Assembly (NCBI RefSeq): GCF_029094505.1
Contig: NZ_CP119108.1
Location: 1,612,001-1,676,000 of the forward strand
DNA length: 64,000 bases
Direction of reading: 5' to 3'
Origin: Microbacterium horticulturae
GTDB lineage: Bacteria > Actinomycetota > Actinomycetes > Actinomycetales > Microbacteriaceae
The position numbers and the translations under genes are program-made. Of the stretch, positions 41,246 through 52,922 are shown piece by piece; the first letter of the stretch is position 1, and every line of letters starts with the position of its first letter. The notes beneath the pieces were generated by a model. That model saw nothing but the letters and a program-made list of their open reading frames with translations. It had not been told where the DNA came from and ran no database searches.

Positions 41246-41539
41246 ATGGCCACCGATTACGACGCCCCGCGCAAGAACGAGGACGACAGCGAGTCGATCG
41301 AAGCCCTCAAGGAGCGTGTGCCTGACAAGGGGGCCGGGTCGGGGGAGTCCGAGGACTCCGACAACCCGTCCGGCTTCGAACTGCCGGGTGCCGACCTCTC
41401 CGACCTCGAGCTCGATGTGGTCGTGCTCCCGCCGCAGGAAGACGAGTTCACGTGCGTGAGCTGCTTCCTGGTGAAGCACCGCTCCCAGCTCGACCATGAA
41501 GACGCGGCCGGCCCCATCTGCATCGACTGCGCGGGCTGA
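41246..41539 (+). CDS. DUF4193 conserved protein
   Basis: This acidic protein of 97 residues has a C-terminal four-Cys knuckle, FTCVSCFLVKHRS...PICIDC, probably binding zinc. It begins MATDYDAPRKNEDDSESIEA. It is widespread in actinobacteria beside sepH and dut. AGGAAAA lies before the ATG. The 212-base gap upstream contains two TGCGARATGC direct repeats (41150-41159 and 41163-41172) and no other gene. Confidence 0.9.
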   Translation: MATDYDAPRKNEDDSESIEALKERVPDKGAGSGESEDSDNPSGFELPGADLSDLELDVVVLPPQEDEFTCVSCFLVKHRSQLDHEDAAGPICIDCAG

Positions 41540-41543
41540 GGCG

Positions 41544-42032
41544 CTAGAGGCCCGTCGTCGCGGCGCGCTGTGCGCGCCGGACGGCGGCCGTGAGCCGGTC
41601 CGGCGTGCGCGACGACACGACCCAGACGGATGTCGGATCGGCCGGGTCCGTCACGCGCGCCTGGACGACCCCGTCGATACCGCCGCGGATGAGATGCCAG
41701 GCGTCGCGCTGCAGGCCCGGTCCGCGCAAGTTGCGCGCCTTCTCGCCGGTGTACGGCTCGACGTCGTCGAGCAGCTGCACCGGGATGTGCGCGCGCCCGG
41801 CGATCAGCTCGCCACCGCGGACCTCGACGCGTGGCGCGGCGGCGATCAGAAGGACGATCACCAGCACGGCGACGACGATCCCGGCGGCCAGGGCGATCGT
41901 CTTGTCGAACGGCACGAACACCATCGCCGCCATCGGTGCGACCACGGCGGCGCTCACGAATGCCCAGAGGGACGGCGTCAAGCGCTCTCGATAGACGATG
42001 CCCGTGGCATCCGTGGCATTCGCCGATGTCAT
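41544..42032 (-). CDS. DUF3093 membrane protein
   Basis: This 162-residue protein has two adjacent membrane helices (WAFVSAAVVAPMAAMVFVPF and IALAAGIVVAVLVIVLLIAA) and a cytoplasmic domain with RVEVRGGELIAGRAHIPVQL, GPGLQRDAWHLIRGGIDGVV and SSRTPDRLTAAVRRAQ. GAGGG at the right distance supports 42032 rather than the ATG two codons upstream. It is divergent from dut. The function is unknown. Confidence 0.85.
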   Translation of the reverse strand: MTSANATDATGIVYRERLTPSLWAFVSAAVVAPMAAMVFVPFDKTIALAAGIVVAVLVIVLLIAAAPRVEVRGGELIAGRAHIPVQLLDDVEPYTGEKARNLRGPGLQRDAWHLIRGGIDGVVQARVTDPADPTSVWVVSSRTPDRLTAAVRRAQRAATTGL

Positions 42033-42050
42033 CTGCATTACCCTCGTGGA

Positions 42051-42506
42051 GTGACCGAAACCGTGGACGTCCCCATTATCGCCCCCGAGCTTCCGGCCTA
42101 CGCGCACCCCGGTGACGCCGGCGCCGACCTGGTGTCGGCCGAGGCCCTGCGTCTTGAGCCGGGAGAGCGCGCGCTGGTGGGCACGGGCGTGCGCGTGGCC
42201 GTGCCCGACGGCTACGCGGCCTTCGTCGTTCCCCGCAGCGGTCTGGCGACCAAGCACGGGGTCACGATCGTCAATTCGCCGGGAACGGTGGATGCCGGAT
42301 ACCGCGGCGAGCTGAAGGTCACGCTGCTGAACACCGACGCTCGCGAGCCGTACGACATCGCCGTCGGCGACCGCATCGCGCAGCTGATCATCATGCCGGT
42401 CGCCCGCGCCCGGTTCGTGCCGGTCGATGCGCTGGAATCCAGCGCACGCGGCGAGGGCGGGTTCGGGTCCACCGGGTACACGAACGAGACGAGGAATCCT
42501 TCATGA
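42051..42506 (+). CDS. dut: dUTP diphosphatase
   Basis: This trimeric dUTPase of 151 residues hydrolyses dUTP to dUMP and PPi. The five motifs are visible: AHPGDAGADL, VPRSGLATKHGV, VNSPGTVDAGYRGELKV, GDRIAQLIIMPV and ARGEGGFGSTGY. GTGGA sits just upstream of the GTG. The stop overlaps the next ATG as ATGA, starting a three-gene operon with the DUF3710 and DUF3159 genes. Confidence 0.95.
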   Translation: MTETVDVPIIAPELPAYAHPGDAGADLVSAEALRLEPGERALVGTGVRVAVPDGYAAFVVPRSGLATKHGVTIVNSPGTVDAGYRGELKVTLLNTDAREPYDIAVGDRIAQLIIMPVARARFVPVDALESSARGEGGFGSTGYTNETRNPS

Positions 42507-43099
42507 GTGAAGAGAACGAAGCCGCGACGCCGCAGAAGTCGGCGCCCGAGGACCGGGCCGAGTCGGGGCCGTTCGACGACTCCGAGGCGAACCCGGTCCG
42601 TCCGTACATCGACCTCGGCGGGATCAAGATCCTGCCCCGCGAGGGGCTGAACCTGCGCCTCGAGGTCGAGGAGCAGACGCAGCGCATCGTCGCCGTCGGC
42701 CTCGACTACGCCGGGTCGACACTCCAGGTGCAGCCATTCGCTGCGCCGCGCTCGACAGGACTGTGGGACGAGACCCGCGCGCAGATCCGCGACCAGGTCA
42801 AGCAGCAGGGCGGTCGTGTCGAGGAGCGCGAGGGGCCGCTGGGCGCCGAGCTTCTCGCGGAGGTGCCGGTGGCCGGTCCCGACGGCCAGCCTGCACGGCG
42901 GCTCGCCCGCTTCATCGGCGTCGACGGGCCGCGGTGGTTCTTGCGAGGCGTCATCGGGGGCGCTGCCACCGGCGATGTGGACGCTGCCGCGAAAGTGGAA
43001 GACCTCTTCCGCTCGATCGTCGTGGTGCGGGGCGGCTCGCCCATGCCGCCGCGTGACCTCATCACGTTGAAGATGCCCACCGCTCCGGGAGCGGCGTGA
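42503..43099 (+). CDS. DUF3710 conserved protein
   Basis: This soluble protein of 198 residues has an acidic N-terminal tail. The conserved part contains YIDLGGIKILPREGLNLRLE, LQVQPFAAPRSTGLWDETRA and RFIGVDGPRWFLRGVIGGAA. It is always near dut in actinobacteria. The function is unknown. It is coupled to dut by ATGA and to the next gene by GTGA. Confidence 0.88.
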   Translation: MSEENEAATPQKSAPEDRAESGPFDDSEANPVRPYIDLGGIKILPREGLNLRLEVEEQTQRIVAVGLDYAGSTLQVQPFAAPRSTGLWDETRAQIRDQVKQQGGRVEEREGPLGAELLAEVPVAGPDGQPARRLARFIGVDGPRWFLRGVIGGAATGDVDAAAKVEDLFRSIVVVRGGSPMPPRDLITLKMPTAPGAA

Positions 43100-43860
43100 C
43101 CGACGAAAAGCGGAACGATGCGGGGGAGCCCGCGGCATCCGACATCCTCGGGGCGGCACTGGGCGGCGCTGCGCGGCGCGCCGGGCTCGATCCCGCACAG
43201 TCCGGCAGCACCGGACACATCGTGTGGCATGCGATGGGCGGCTGGCGCGGCATCCTCGAATCCGTTCTTCCGACGCTCGTCTTCGTCATCACCTGGACCG
43301 TCACGGTCGACCCTCATTCGCACCAGGGCAACCTGTGGCTCGCCGTCGGCTTGTCGGTCGGTCTGGCCGTCGTGTTCACCCTCGTACGGCTGATCGCCCG
43401 CTCGCCCGCTTCCGCCGCCATCGGCGGTCTGGTGGCCACCGCCGCCGCAGCGGCACTGGCCCTGTGGACGGGCCGCGCCGCGGCCAACTTCGTGCTGGGC
43501 CTGATCACCAATGGGGCGTACGGCAGTGTGCTGCTCGTCTCGGCGTTGATCGGGTGGCCGCTGATCGGCCTGGCCGTCGGCTGGCTGATGAACGACGGCA
43601 CCGCCTGGCGGGCCGACAAGCGCAAGAGGCGTGCGTTCTTCTGGCTCACGATCGCGTGGGCGGCACTGTTCGCGGCGCGACTCGCGGTCGAGCTGCCGCT
43701 GTTCCTGGCCGATCAGGTGACGGCGCTGGGCACCTTCAAGCTGATCATGGGGCTGCCGTTGTTCGCCCCCATGGTCGCGGTGACCTGGCTGGCCGTCCGC
43801 GGTCTGTATCCGAAGAGCGCGGAGCCCGTGTCGGAGTCTTCGTCGCTCGACGGCGAGTGA
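43096..43860 (+). CDS. DUF3159 membrane protein
   Basis: This protein of 254 residues has about six membrane helices (e.g. SVLPTLVFVITWTVTV, LWLAVGLSVGLAVVFTLVRL, SVLLVSALIGWPLIGLAVGW and KLIMGLPLFAPMVAVTWLAV). The conserved motif HAMGGWRGILESVLPT is near residue 45. It is an actinobacterial family of unknown function. The GTG start overlaps the upstream stop. Two perfect palindromes of the acnA leader follow the stop. Confidence 0.87.
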   Translation: MTDEKRNDAGEPAASDILGAALGGAARRAGLDPAQSGSTGHIVWHAMGGWRGILESVLPTLVFVITWTVTVDPHSHQGNLWLAVGLSVGLAVVFTLVRLIARSPASAAIGGLVATAAAAALALWTGRAAANFVLGLITNGAYGSVLLVSALIGWPLIGLAVGWLMNDGTAWRADKRKRRAFFWLTIAWAALFAARLAVELPLFLADQVTALGTFKLIMGLPLFAPMVAVTWLAVRGLYPKSAEPVSESSSLDGE

Positions 43861-43863
43861 TAT

Positions 43864-43887
43864 ATTTATCTTGATATCAAGATAAAT
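43864..43887. promoter_or_regulatory. 24-bp perfect palindrome in front of acnA
   Basis: The half-site ATTTATCTTGAT is followed directly by its exact reverse complement. It is unusually AT-rich for this genome and lies 4 bases after the preceding stop. The size and symmetry fit a MarR- or TetR-type operator. The cognate regulator is not known. Confidence 0.6.
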
Positions 43888-43952
43888 TCGTCCCGCCGCA
43901 GGTTAGGCGACCCTGACTGGTCATGCCTCGCGCAGGCGGGAAAGATGGGAAT

Positions 43953-43968
43953 GCGGACGATCGTCCGC
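43953..43968. promoter_or_regulatory. 16-bp perfect palindrome in the acnA leader
   Basis: GCGGACGATCGTCCGC is self-complementary and lies 29 bases before the acnA start. It may be a second operator, for example for an AcnR-like TetR regulator, or a leader hairpin. Confidence 0.45.
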
Positions 43969-43997
43969 GCTTCCGCCGCCGACGAAGGAGACGAGAC

Positions 43998-46808
<2,811 letters not shown>

Positions 46809-46817
46809 TCGGCTCAG

Positions 46818-46860
46818 AACGGCGGATGCGCGGTCTAGACTGGACCGCGCATCCGCCGTT
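46818..46860 (+). terminator. 18-bp perfect inverted repeat after acnA
   Basis: AACGGCGGATGCGCGGTC and its exact complement flank a 7-base loop. It lies between acnA and dxs and ends 20 bases before the dxs start. It has no T-run. A terminator of acnA is the simplest reading, but it also covers the dxs leader. Confidence 0.65.
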
Positions 46861-46879
46861 CGGCGTGGGAGGGAGTGCG

Positions 46880-48832
46880 ATGGCGATCCTGCCGACGATC
46901 TCTGGACCCCGCGATCTGGATGCCCTTGATGACGGGCAGCTGCGCGCACTGGCGAGTGAGATCCGCGCATTCCTCATCGAGAACGTGGCGCGCACCGGCG
47001 GTCATCTCGGACCGAACCTGGGCATGGTCGAGCTGACGATCGCCCTGCACCGTGTGTTCGATTCACCGAACGACCCGATCGTTTTCGACACCGGGCACCA
47101 GTCGTACGTGCACAAGCTGTTGACGGGCCGACAGGACTTCTCCCACCTGCGCCAGCGTGGCGGGCTGGCGGGGTATCCGCAACGCACCGAGAGCGTGCAC
47201 GACGTGGTGGAGTCCTCTCACGCGTCGAGCTCGCTGAGCTGGGCCGACGGGATCTCCCGTGCCTTCGCGCGCACGGGGCGTCGCGACCGCCATGTCGTGG
47301 CCGTGGTGGGAGACGGAGCGTTGACCGGGGGGATGACCTGGGAAGCTCTCAACAACATCTCCGACGACAACGAGCGCAATCTCGTGATCGTCGTCAATGA
47401 CAACGGCCGCTCCTATGCCCCGACGATCGGCGGCATGGCGCGGTACCTGAACCGCATCCGGACTGGACAGACATACCGCAGCCTCGACGAGAGGTCCGAA
47501 GACCTGTTCCGCCGGTTCGGACGCCCTGGTCGTGCGCTCCACCGCGGCCTGCGCGGCGGCACCCGGGGATTCCTGTCGCGCTTCACCGGCAACGAGGCGC
47601 TGTACTCGAACCTGGACATCAAGTACCTGGGCCCCGTGGACGGGCATGACCTGCCCACCCTTATCGAGACCCTGCAGCTGGCCAAACGCTATGGCGCACC
47701 GGTCATCGTCCACGCGATCACCGAGAAGGGCCGCGGCTACGAACCGGCGCGGCACGACGAGGCCGATCAGTTCCACGCCGTGGGACGGATCGACCCGCGC
47801 ACGGGAGCATCGCTGGGGGAGTCGTCTGGGATGTCGTGGACCGACGCCTTCGCGGCCGAGCTCGCCGCGATCGGCGACGACCGGCCCGATGTGATGGCCG
47901 TGACCGCGGCGATGCTGCGGCCCACGGGGCTGCTGCCGTTCGCGCAGCGCTTCCCCGACCGCGTGCACGACGTGGGAATCGCCGAGCAGCACGCGGTCGC
48001 ATCGGCCGCCGGCCTCGCCTACGGCGGCCTGCATCCGGTGGTGGCGCTCTACGCGACCTTCATCGGGCGGGCGTTCGATCAGGTGCTGATGGATGTCGGC
48101 CTGCACCGTGCCGGCGTGACCTTCGTGCTCGATCGTGCCGGCGTCACCGGCCCCGACGGACCGAGCCACCACGGAATCTGGGATCTTGCGACCCTGCAGG
48201 TCGTGCCGCACATCCGCATCGCGGCGCCCCGAGACGCGCGGCGGCTGCGCGAGGAGCTGCGGGAGGCCGTTGCGGTGGATGACGCGCCCACGGTGATCCG
48301 GTACCCGAAGGGCACGGCTGCGGCCGACCTGTCCGCGATCGAGCGGCTCGACGACGGAGTTGACGTGCTGGCCCGCGGCGATTCCGATGACGTCCTCCTG
48401 GTCGGTATCGGACCGATGGCGCATGTGGCCGTCGACGTCGCGTCGCGACTGCGCGCACAGGGGATCGGAGCAACGGTCGTGGATCCGCGCTGGCCGGTGC
48501 CGGTGCCACCGTCGATCGTCACTCTCGCAGCATCCCACCGTCTGGTCATCACGATCGAGGACGGCATCCGTGTCGGCGGCGTGGGCACGCGCGTGCGCCA
48601 GGTCCTGCGCGAAGCCGGCGTCGACACCGCGGTGGACGAGCTGGGTCTGCCGGACGAGTTCATCCCGCACGCGTCGCGCGACGAGATCCTTCGCGACGCC
48701 GGTCTCACCGCGCCGAAGATCGCCCAGGACGTCGTCGCGCAGGTGCTGGGCACCCGGGTCCCGACGGCGCGTCCGACGGTGGACGACGCCGAGCTTCCGG
48801 AGTGGGCGCGGGCCGCGCGCGACGGCGCGTAG
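46880..48832 (+). CDS. dxs: 1-deoxy-D-xylulose-5-phosphate synthase
   Basis: This thiamine-diphosphate enzyme of the MEP isoprenoid pathway has 650 residues. The TPP site is seen as VVGDGALTGGMTWEALNNIS...NDNGRSY. FDTGHQSYVHKLLTGR and SSHASSSLSWADGI are substrate loops. The pyrimidine domain has DVGIAEQHAVASAAGLAYGG and DRAGVTGPDGPSHHG. The transketolase C-domain ends the protein. GGGAGGG precedes the ATG at 46880. Confidence 0.95.
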   Translation: MAILPTISGPRDLDALDDGQLRALASEIRAFLIENVARTGGHLGPNLGMVELTIALHRVFDSPNDPIVFDTGHQSYVHKLLTGRQDFSHLRQRGGLAGYPQRTESVHDVVESSHASSSLSWADGISRAFARTGRRDRHVVAVVGDGALTGGMTWEALNNISDDNERNLVIVVNDNGRSYAPTIGGMARYLNRIRTGQTYRSLDERSEDLFRRFGRPGRALHRGLRGGTRGFLSRFTGNEALYSNLDIKYLGPVDGHDLPTLIETLQLAKRYGAPVIVHAITEKGRGYEPARHDEADQFHAVGRIDPRTGASLGESSGMSWTDAFAAELAAIGDDRPDVMAVTAAMLRPTGLLPFAQRFPDRVHDVGIAEQHAVASAAGLAYGGLHPVVALYATFIGRAFDQVLMDVGLHRAGVTFVLDRAGVTGPDGPSHHGIWDLATLQVVPHIRIAAPRDARRLREELREAVAVDDAPTVIRYPKGTAAADLSAIERLDDGVDVLARGDSDDVLLVGIGPMAHVAVDVASRLRAQGIGATVVDPRWPVPVPPSIVTLAASHRLVITIEDGIRVGGVGTRVRQVLREAGVDTAVDELGLPDEFIPHASRDEILRDAGLTAPKIAQDVVAQVLGTRVPTARPTVDDAELPEWARAARDGA

Positions 48833-48914
48833 ACGACCTCAGCTCGTGGGCGTCGTGCGGCGCGCGCGGTGCAGCGCGGGGCCATTGCCGACGGAGCTCG
48901 GCTAGCGTGGAGGC

Positions 48915-49379
48915 ATGCAGTCTCGTTCGCCCGTGTGGGGCGTGGTGATCGGTCTCGTAGGGCTCGTGCTCGCCGCATGGATCGCGTTCGGTCGGGCCCT
49001 GTTCGGCTTGTCCGGCACTCTCGCGATCGTGTACGCGCTGACGCTCGGCATCGTGGTCGTCGTGCTGCACATCTTCATCGCCGACGCCTTCGCACGAACG
49101 GCGCGCGGCGGCTTCCGGCATCGCGGAGCCACCTACGGCACGCTCGCTGCGTCGTGGGGCTGCGCCGTCGTGCTGGGGCTGCTGATCCCCGACATCACCC
49201 CCGCGGGCCTGCAGACGATCGTCTCGGGCACCTCAGAGCCGGCGCGGGGGATGGCGATCGGGTTCGCGAACCCCATCGGCATCATCATGATCGTGTTCGC
49301 ATTCGTCGCGCTGTTCCTGGCGCGCGGCGACGCACTCGGCCGGGCGGACGCGCCGCGCATCGAAGAGGACGAACTCTGA
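48915..49379 (+). CDS. Small four-helix membrane protein
   Basis: This 154-residue protein has four hydrophobic helices (VWGVVIGLVGLVLAAWIAFG, TLAIVYALTLGIVVVVLHIF, LAASWGCAVVLGLLIPDI and IGIIMIVFAFVALFLARGDA) and an acidic tail. No known transporter motif is seen. It is a conserved-looking actinobacterial membrane protein of unknown function. Terminator hairpins follow. Confidence 0.7.
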   Translation: MQSRSPVWGVVIGLVGLVLAAWIAFGRALFGLSGTLAIVYALTLGIVVVVLHIFIADAFARTARGGFRHRGATYGTLAASWGCAVVLGLLIPDITPAGLQTIVSGTSEPARGMAIGFANPIGIIMIVFAFVALFLARGDALGRADAPRIEEDEL

Positions 49380-49477
49380 GGCGCCCTCGCCCCGGCCGAG
49401 GAGAAAGGCCGAGGCGAGGGCGCCTTCCGTGAAAAACGCCCTCGCCTCGGCAGATCCCCTCGGCTCGGCCGAGGGCG
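49380..49477. terminator. Two back-to-back terminator hairpins between convergent genes
   Basis: The first stem (49380-49424) pairs GCGCCCTCGCC with GGCGAGGGCGC and continues through CGGCC. The second (49437-49477) pairs CGCCCTCG with CGAGGGCG. Between them is GTGAAAAACG, giving an A/T-run for each direction. Together they separate the convergent genes ending at 49379 and 49482. Confidence 0.75.
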
Positions 49478-49481
49478 GTGC

Positions 49482-51641
49482 TCAGTCCGCCACGCCCCGG
49501 ATCACCGGGGTGTGGAACGTCGAGCCGGTGGCGCGCTCGGACGCGCCCTGCTGGTCGAGGTAGACCGAGGCCCCTCCGTCGATGAGCGGCCAGCCGGCAC
49601 CGAAGATCAGGCACAGGTCGATGTCTTCGACCTCGGGCACGACCTTCTCATCGAGCATGAGACGGATCTCCTGTGCCAGGCCGTCCTGCACACGGCGCAG
49701 GATCGTCGCGTCGTCCACAGGCGTCTTGCCGACCGCGGGCTTGAGCAGCTTCTCGGCCTGCTTCGTCCAGCCGGTGACGCGGCCGCCCTTGTCCTTCTCG
49801 ACGATCTCGGGCAGCTCCGCAAGCGCATGGAAGTTCTCGTTCGCGTAGAACCGGTCGGGGAAGGCGTGCGCCATTGTGTCTTGGACGTGCGCCGCGACCT
49901 TCCAGCCGACGAGGTCGATGAGTTGGAACGGGCCCATCGGAAGCCCGAGCGGCGCGAACGCCTTCTCGACCTTGTCGACGGGAGTGCCCTCGTAAACCGC
50001 GCGCGCTGCCTCTCCCATGACCTTCGCCAGCAGCCGGTTGACCACGAAGCCGGGCGCGTCGGCGGTCAGCACCGCGTTCTTGCCGAGGCCGCGTGCCACC
50101 ACGAACGCGGTCGACAGCGCGGCATCGGTCGTGTGCGGCGTCCTCACGATCTCGATCAGCGGCATGACCGCGACCGGGTTGAAGAAGTGGAAGCCGACGA
50201 GCCGCTCGGGATGGGCCAGCTTCGAGCCGATCTCCTCGACCGACAGCGACGAGGTGTTCGTCGCCAGGATCGCGTCCTCGGAGATGATCTGCTCGATCTC
50301 GCCGAAGACCTGCTGTTTGACCCCGACCTCTTCGAAGACGGCCTCGATGACGAAGTCGCAATCCGCGTACTCGCTCTTGTCGGTGGTGCCATGCACGAGC
50401 CCGCGCAGCCTGTTGGCGGTGTCGCCGTCGAGCCGGCCCTTCGCCTCGAGCTTGCCGATCTCGTCGTGGATGTACGCGAGTCCCTTGTCGACGCGCGCCT
50501 GGTCGAGGTCGGTGATGAGCACGGGAACCTGCAGCTTGCGCACGAAAAGCAGCGCGAACTGGCTCGCCATGAGCCCGGCGCCGATGACACCCACCTTCGT
50601 GACCTTGCGCGCGAGGCCCTTGTCGGGGGCGCCGACAGGACGCTTCGCACGCTTCTGCACAAGATCGAATCCGTACATGGATGCCGCGAACTGGTCGCCG
50701 GTCACGAGCTCCGACAGTGTCTCGTCCTCACGGGCGAAGCCCTCGGCGATCGAACCGCTGCGAGCGGCTTCGAGCAGGGCGAGGGCCGCATACGGCGACC
50801 GCGGTACGGTGCCGATCTTCGACTCGAGCATGCCCCGCGCCATCTTGATCGCGACCGGCCACTTGACCGTCCGCTCGATCTTTCCGGGCTGGTTCTTGCG
50901 CTCGACCCTGACGCTGCCGCCCAGCACGCCGTCGGCCCACAGCAGTGAGTCCTCGAGGTAGTTCGCCGCCGGGAAGATGGCGTCGAACATGCCGTACTCG
51001 AAGGCCTTCTGAGGCCGCAGCGTGCGGTTCTGCTTCAGCGGGTTCGAGATGACGACCTCGAGCGCGTTCTCGATGCCGATGAGGTTCGGCAGCAGCGTGG
51101 AGCCGCCCCAGCCGGGGATGATGCCGAGGAACACCTCGGGCAGCGCGATGGCAGCGGCCGAGGCATCCACTGTCCGGTACGTCGAGTTCAGCGCGATCTC
51201 GACGCCGCCGCCCAGAGCCAGGCCGTTCACGAACGCGAACGACGGCACGCCGAGCTCGCCGAGCATGCCGAGCACCTGGTGCCCGCGCTGCGCGATGAGC
51301 TTCGCCGTCGCCTTCGAGTCGAGCTTCGAGATGCCCGACAAGTCGGCGCCCGCGGCGAGGATGTACTGCTTGCCCGTGATGCCGACGGCATCGATCTCTC
51401 CGGCGGCGGCGCGTTCCTTCAGACCTGTGAGCGTGGTGTACAGCTCCTTGAGGGTCGCCGGTCCCAGGGTGTTCGGGCGGCGGTGGTCCAGCCCGTTGTC
51501 GAGCGTGATGAGCGCGAGGGTCTTGCCCGAAGGCAGGCGCACGTCACGCACCGGGGAATGCGTGACGACCTCGTCGGCGCTGAACGCGTCAAGCGGCGAG
51601 AAGTCGACGGAGGCGTACTGATCCGTGATGGGGGTGGCCAT
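49482..51641 (-). CDS. fadB: 3-hydroxyacyl-CoA dehydrogenase/enoyl-CoA hydratase
   Basis: This trifunctional-type beta-oxidation enzyme has 719 residues. The N-terminal crotonase domain contains VGITGKQYILAAGADLSGIS, NGLALGGGVEIALNS and PEVFLGIIPGWGGSTLLPNL with the catalytic Glu. The dehydrogenase domain has VGVIGAGLMASQFALLFVRK (NAD), HFFNPVAVMPLIEIVRT (catalytic His) and GFVVNRLLAKVMGEA. The start at 51641 follows GAAAGAAGAAG. The fadA stop is 5 bases upstream, so the two form a fadA-fadB operon. Confidence 0.92.
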   Translation of the reverse strand: MATPITDQYASVDFSPLDAFSADEVVTHSPVRDVRLPSGKTLALITLDNGLDHRRPNTLGPATLKELYTTLTGLKERAAAGEIDAVGITGKQYILAAGADLSGISKLDSKATAKLIAQRGHQVLGMLGELGVPSFAFVNGLALGGGVEIALNSTYRTVDASAAAIALPEVFLGIIPGWGGSTLLPNLIGIENALEVVISNPLKQNRTLRPQKAFEYGMFDAIFPAANYLEDSLLWADGVLGGSVRVERKNQPGKIERTVKWPVAIKMARGMLESKIGTVPRSPYAALALLEAARSGSIAEGFAREDETLSELVTGDQFAASMYGFDLVQKRAKRPVGAPDKGLARKVTKVGVIGAGLMASQFALLFVRKLQVPVLITDLDQARVDKGLAYIHDEIGKLEAKGRLDGDTANRLRGLVHGTTDKSEYADCDFVIEAVFEEVGVKQQVFGEIEQIISEDAILATNTSSLSVEEIGSKLAHPERLVGFHFFNPVAVMPLIEIVRTPHTTDAALSTAFVVARGLGKNAVLTADAPGFVVNRLLAKVMGEAARAVYEGTPVDKVEKAFAPLGLPMGPFQLIDLVGWKVAAHVQDTMAHAFPDRFYANENFHALAELPEIVEKDKGGRVTGWTKQAEKLLKPAVGKTPVDDATILRRVQDGLAQEIRLMLDEKVVPEVEDIDLCLIFGAGWPLIDGGASVYLDQQGASERATGSTFHTPVIRGVAD

Positions 51642-51646
51642 CGGCG

Positions 51647-52849
51647 TCACTTCTTCTTTCCGTTGTAGTTCGGGTTCTCCCAGATGACCGAGCCGCCCTG
51701 ACCGAGGCCCACGCACATCGCGGTCAGGCCGTAGCGGACGTCGGGGCGTTCGGCGAACTGCGCGGCGAGCTGGATCATGAGGCGCACGCCGGTGGCGGCC
51801 AGCGGGTGGCCCAGAGCGATCGCGCCGCCCCACTGGTTCACGCGCGGGTCATCGTCGGCGATGCCGAAGTGGTCGAGCAGCGAGATGACCTGGATGGCGA
51901 AGGCCTCGTTGAGCTCGAACAGGCCGATGTCATCGATCTTCAGACCTGCCTTGCGCAGCGCCTTCTCGGTCGACGGGATCGGGCCGATGCCCATGATCTC
52001 GGGCTGCACGCCCGCGAAGGCGAACGAGACCAGCTTCATCTTCGGCGCCAGGCCGAACTCCTTGACGGCGTCGCCGCCCGCCAGCAGCGACATCGTCGCG
52101 CCGTCGGTGAGGGGCGACGACGTTCCGGCCGTGACGCGTCCGTGCGGACGGAACGGCGTCTTGAGCGTCGCCAGACCCTCCATCGTGGTCTCGGGACGGC
52201 GACCCTCGTCGGCCGTGGCCAGGCCCCACGCGCCGTCTGCGCCCTTGATCGCGACGGGCACCAGATCGTTCTGGAACTTGCCCGCGTCGTATGCCGCCTG
52301 CGCCTTATGCTGGCTGAGCATGCCGTAGCGGTCGGCGCGCTCCTTGGTCAGGTGGGGGAAGCGGTCGTGGATGCGCTCAGCCGTCACGCCCATGTTCAGG
52401 GCGTTCGGATCGACCATGCGCTCGGCGACGAACCGCGGGTTGGGGTCGGCGTTCGCCCCGATCGGGTGGTGTCCCATGTGCTCGACGCCGCCGGCGAGGG
52501 CGACGTCGTACATGCCGGATGCGATGGATGCCGACATCATGGCGACACTGGTCATCGCACCGGCGCACATCCGGTCGATCGCGAAGCCCGGCACCGACTG
52601 CGGGAGCCCGGCGAGGATGCCGACGCTGCGGCCGAGGGTGAGGCCCTGGTCGCCGGTCTGGCTGGTCGCGGCGATGGCGATGTCGTCGACGCGGTCGGCG
52701 GGCAGCTGCCCGTTGCGCTCCATGAGTCCGATGGTCGCCTTCACGGCGAGGTCATCGGCGCGGGTGTTCCAGTACATGCCCTTTTCGCCGGCGCGCCCGA
52801 AGGGGGTGCGCATTCCATCGACGAAGAAGACGTCCGAAAGCTCGGCCAC
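51647..52849 (-). CDS. fadA: Acetyl-CoA acyltransferase (thiolase)
   Basis: This thiolase has 400 residues. The acyl-binding Cys95 is in IDRMCAGAMTSVAM, with His in GGAIALGHPLAATGVR and the second active-site Cys in LTAMCVGLGQGGSV. FELNEAFA is the usual NEAF block. GGAGG lies before the GTG at 52849. It is co-transcribed with fadB and completes beta-oxidation. Confidence 0.95.
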   Translation of the reverse strand: MAELSDVFFVDGMRTPFGRAGEKGMYWNTRADDLAVKATIGLMERNGQLPADRVDDIAIAATSQTGDQGLTLGRSVGILAGLPQSVPGFAIDRMCAGAMTSVAMMSASIASGMYDVALAGGVEHMGHHPIGANADPNPRFVAERMVDPNALNMGVTAERIHDRFPHLTKERADRYGMLSQHKAQAAYDAGKFQNDLVPVAIKGADGAWGLATADEGRRPETTMEGLATLKTPFRPHGRVTAGTSSPLTDGATMSLLAGGDAVKEFGLAPKMKLVSFAFAGVQPEIMGIGPIPSTEKALRKAGLKIDDIGLFELNEAFAIQVISLLDHFGIADDDPRVNQWGGAIALGHPLAATGVRLMIQLAAQFAERPDVRYGLTAMCVGLGQGGSVIWENPNYNGKKK

Positions 52850-52922
52850 TCTGCCTCCAAAGGTTGGGTATGCGCCCAGCCTACGGAGCGGTTCGGATGC
52901 CGCCGAACCCGGTGTGCGCAAT

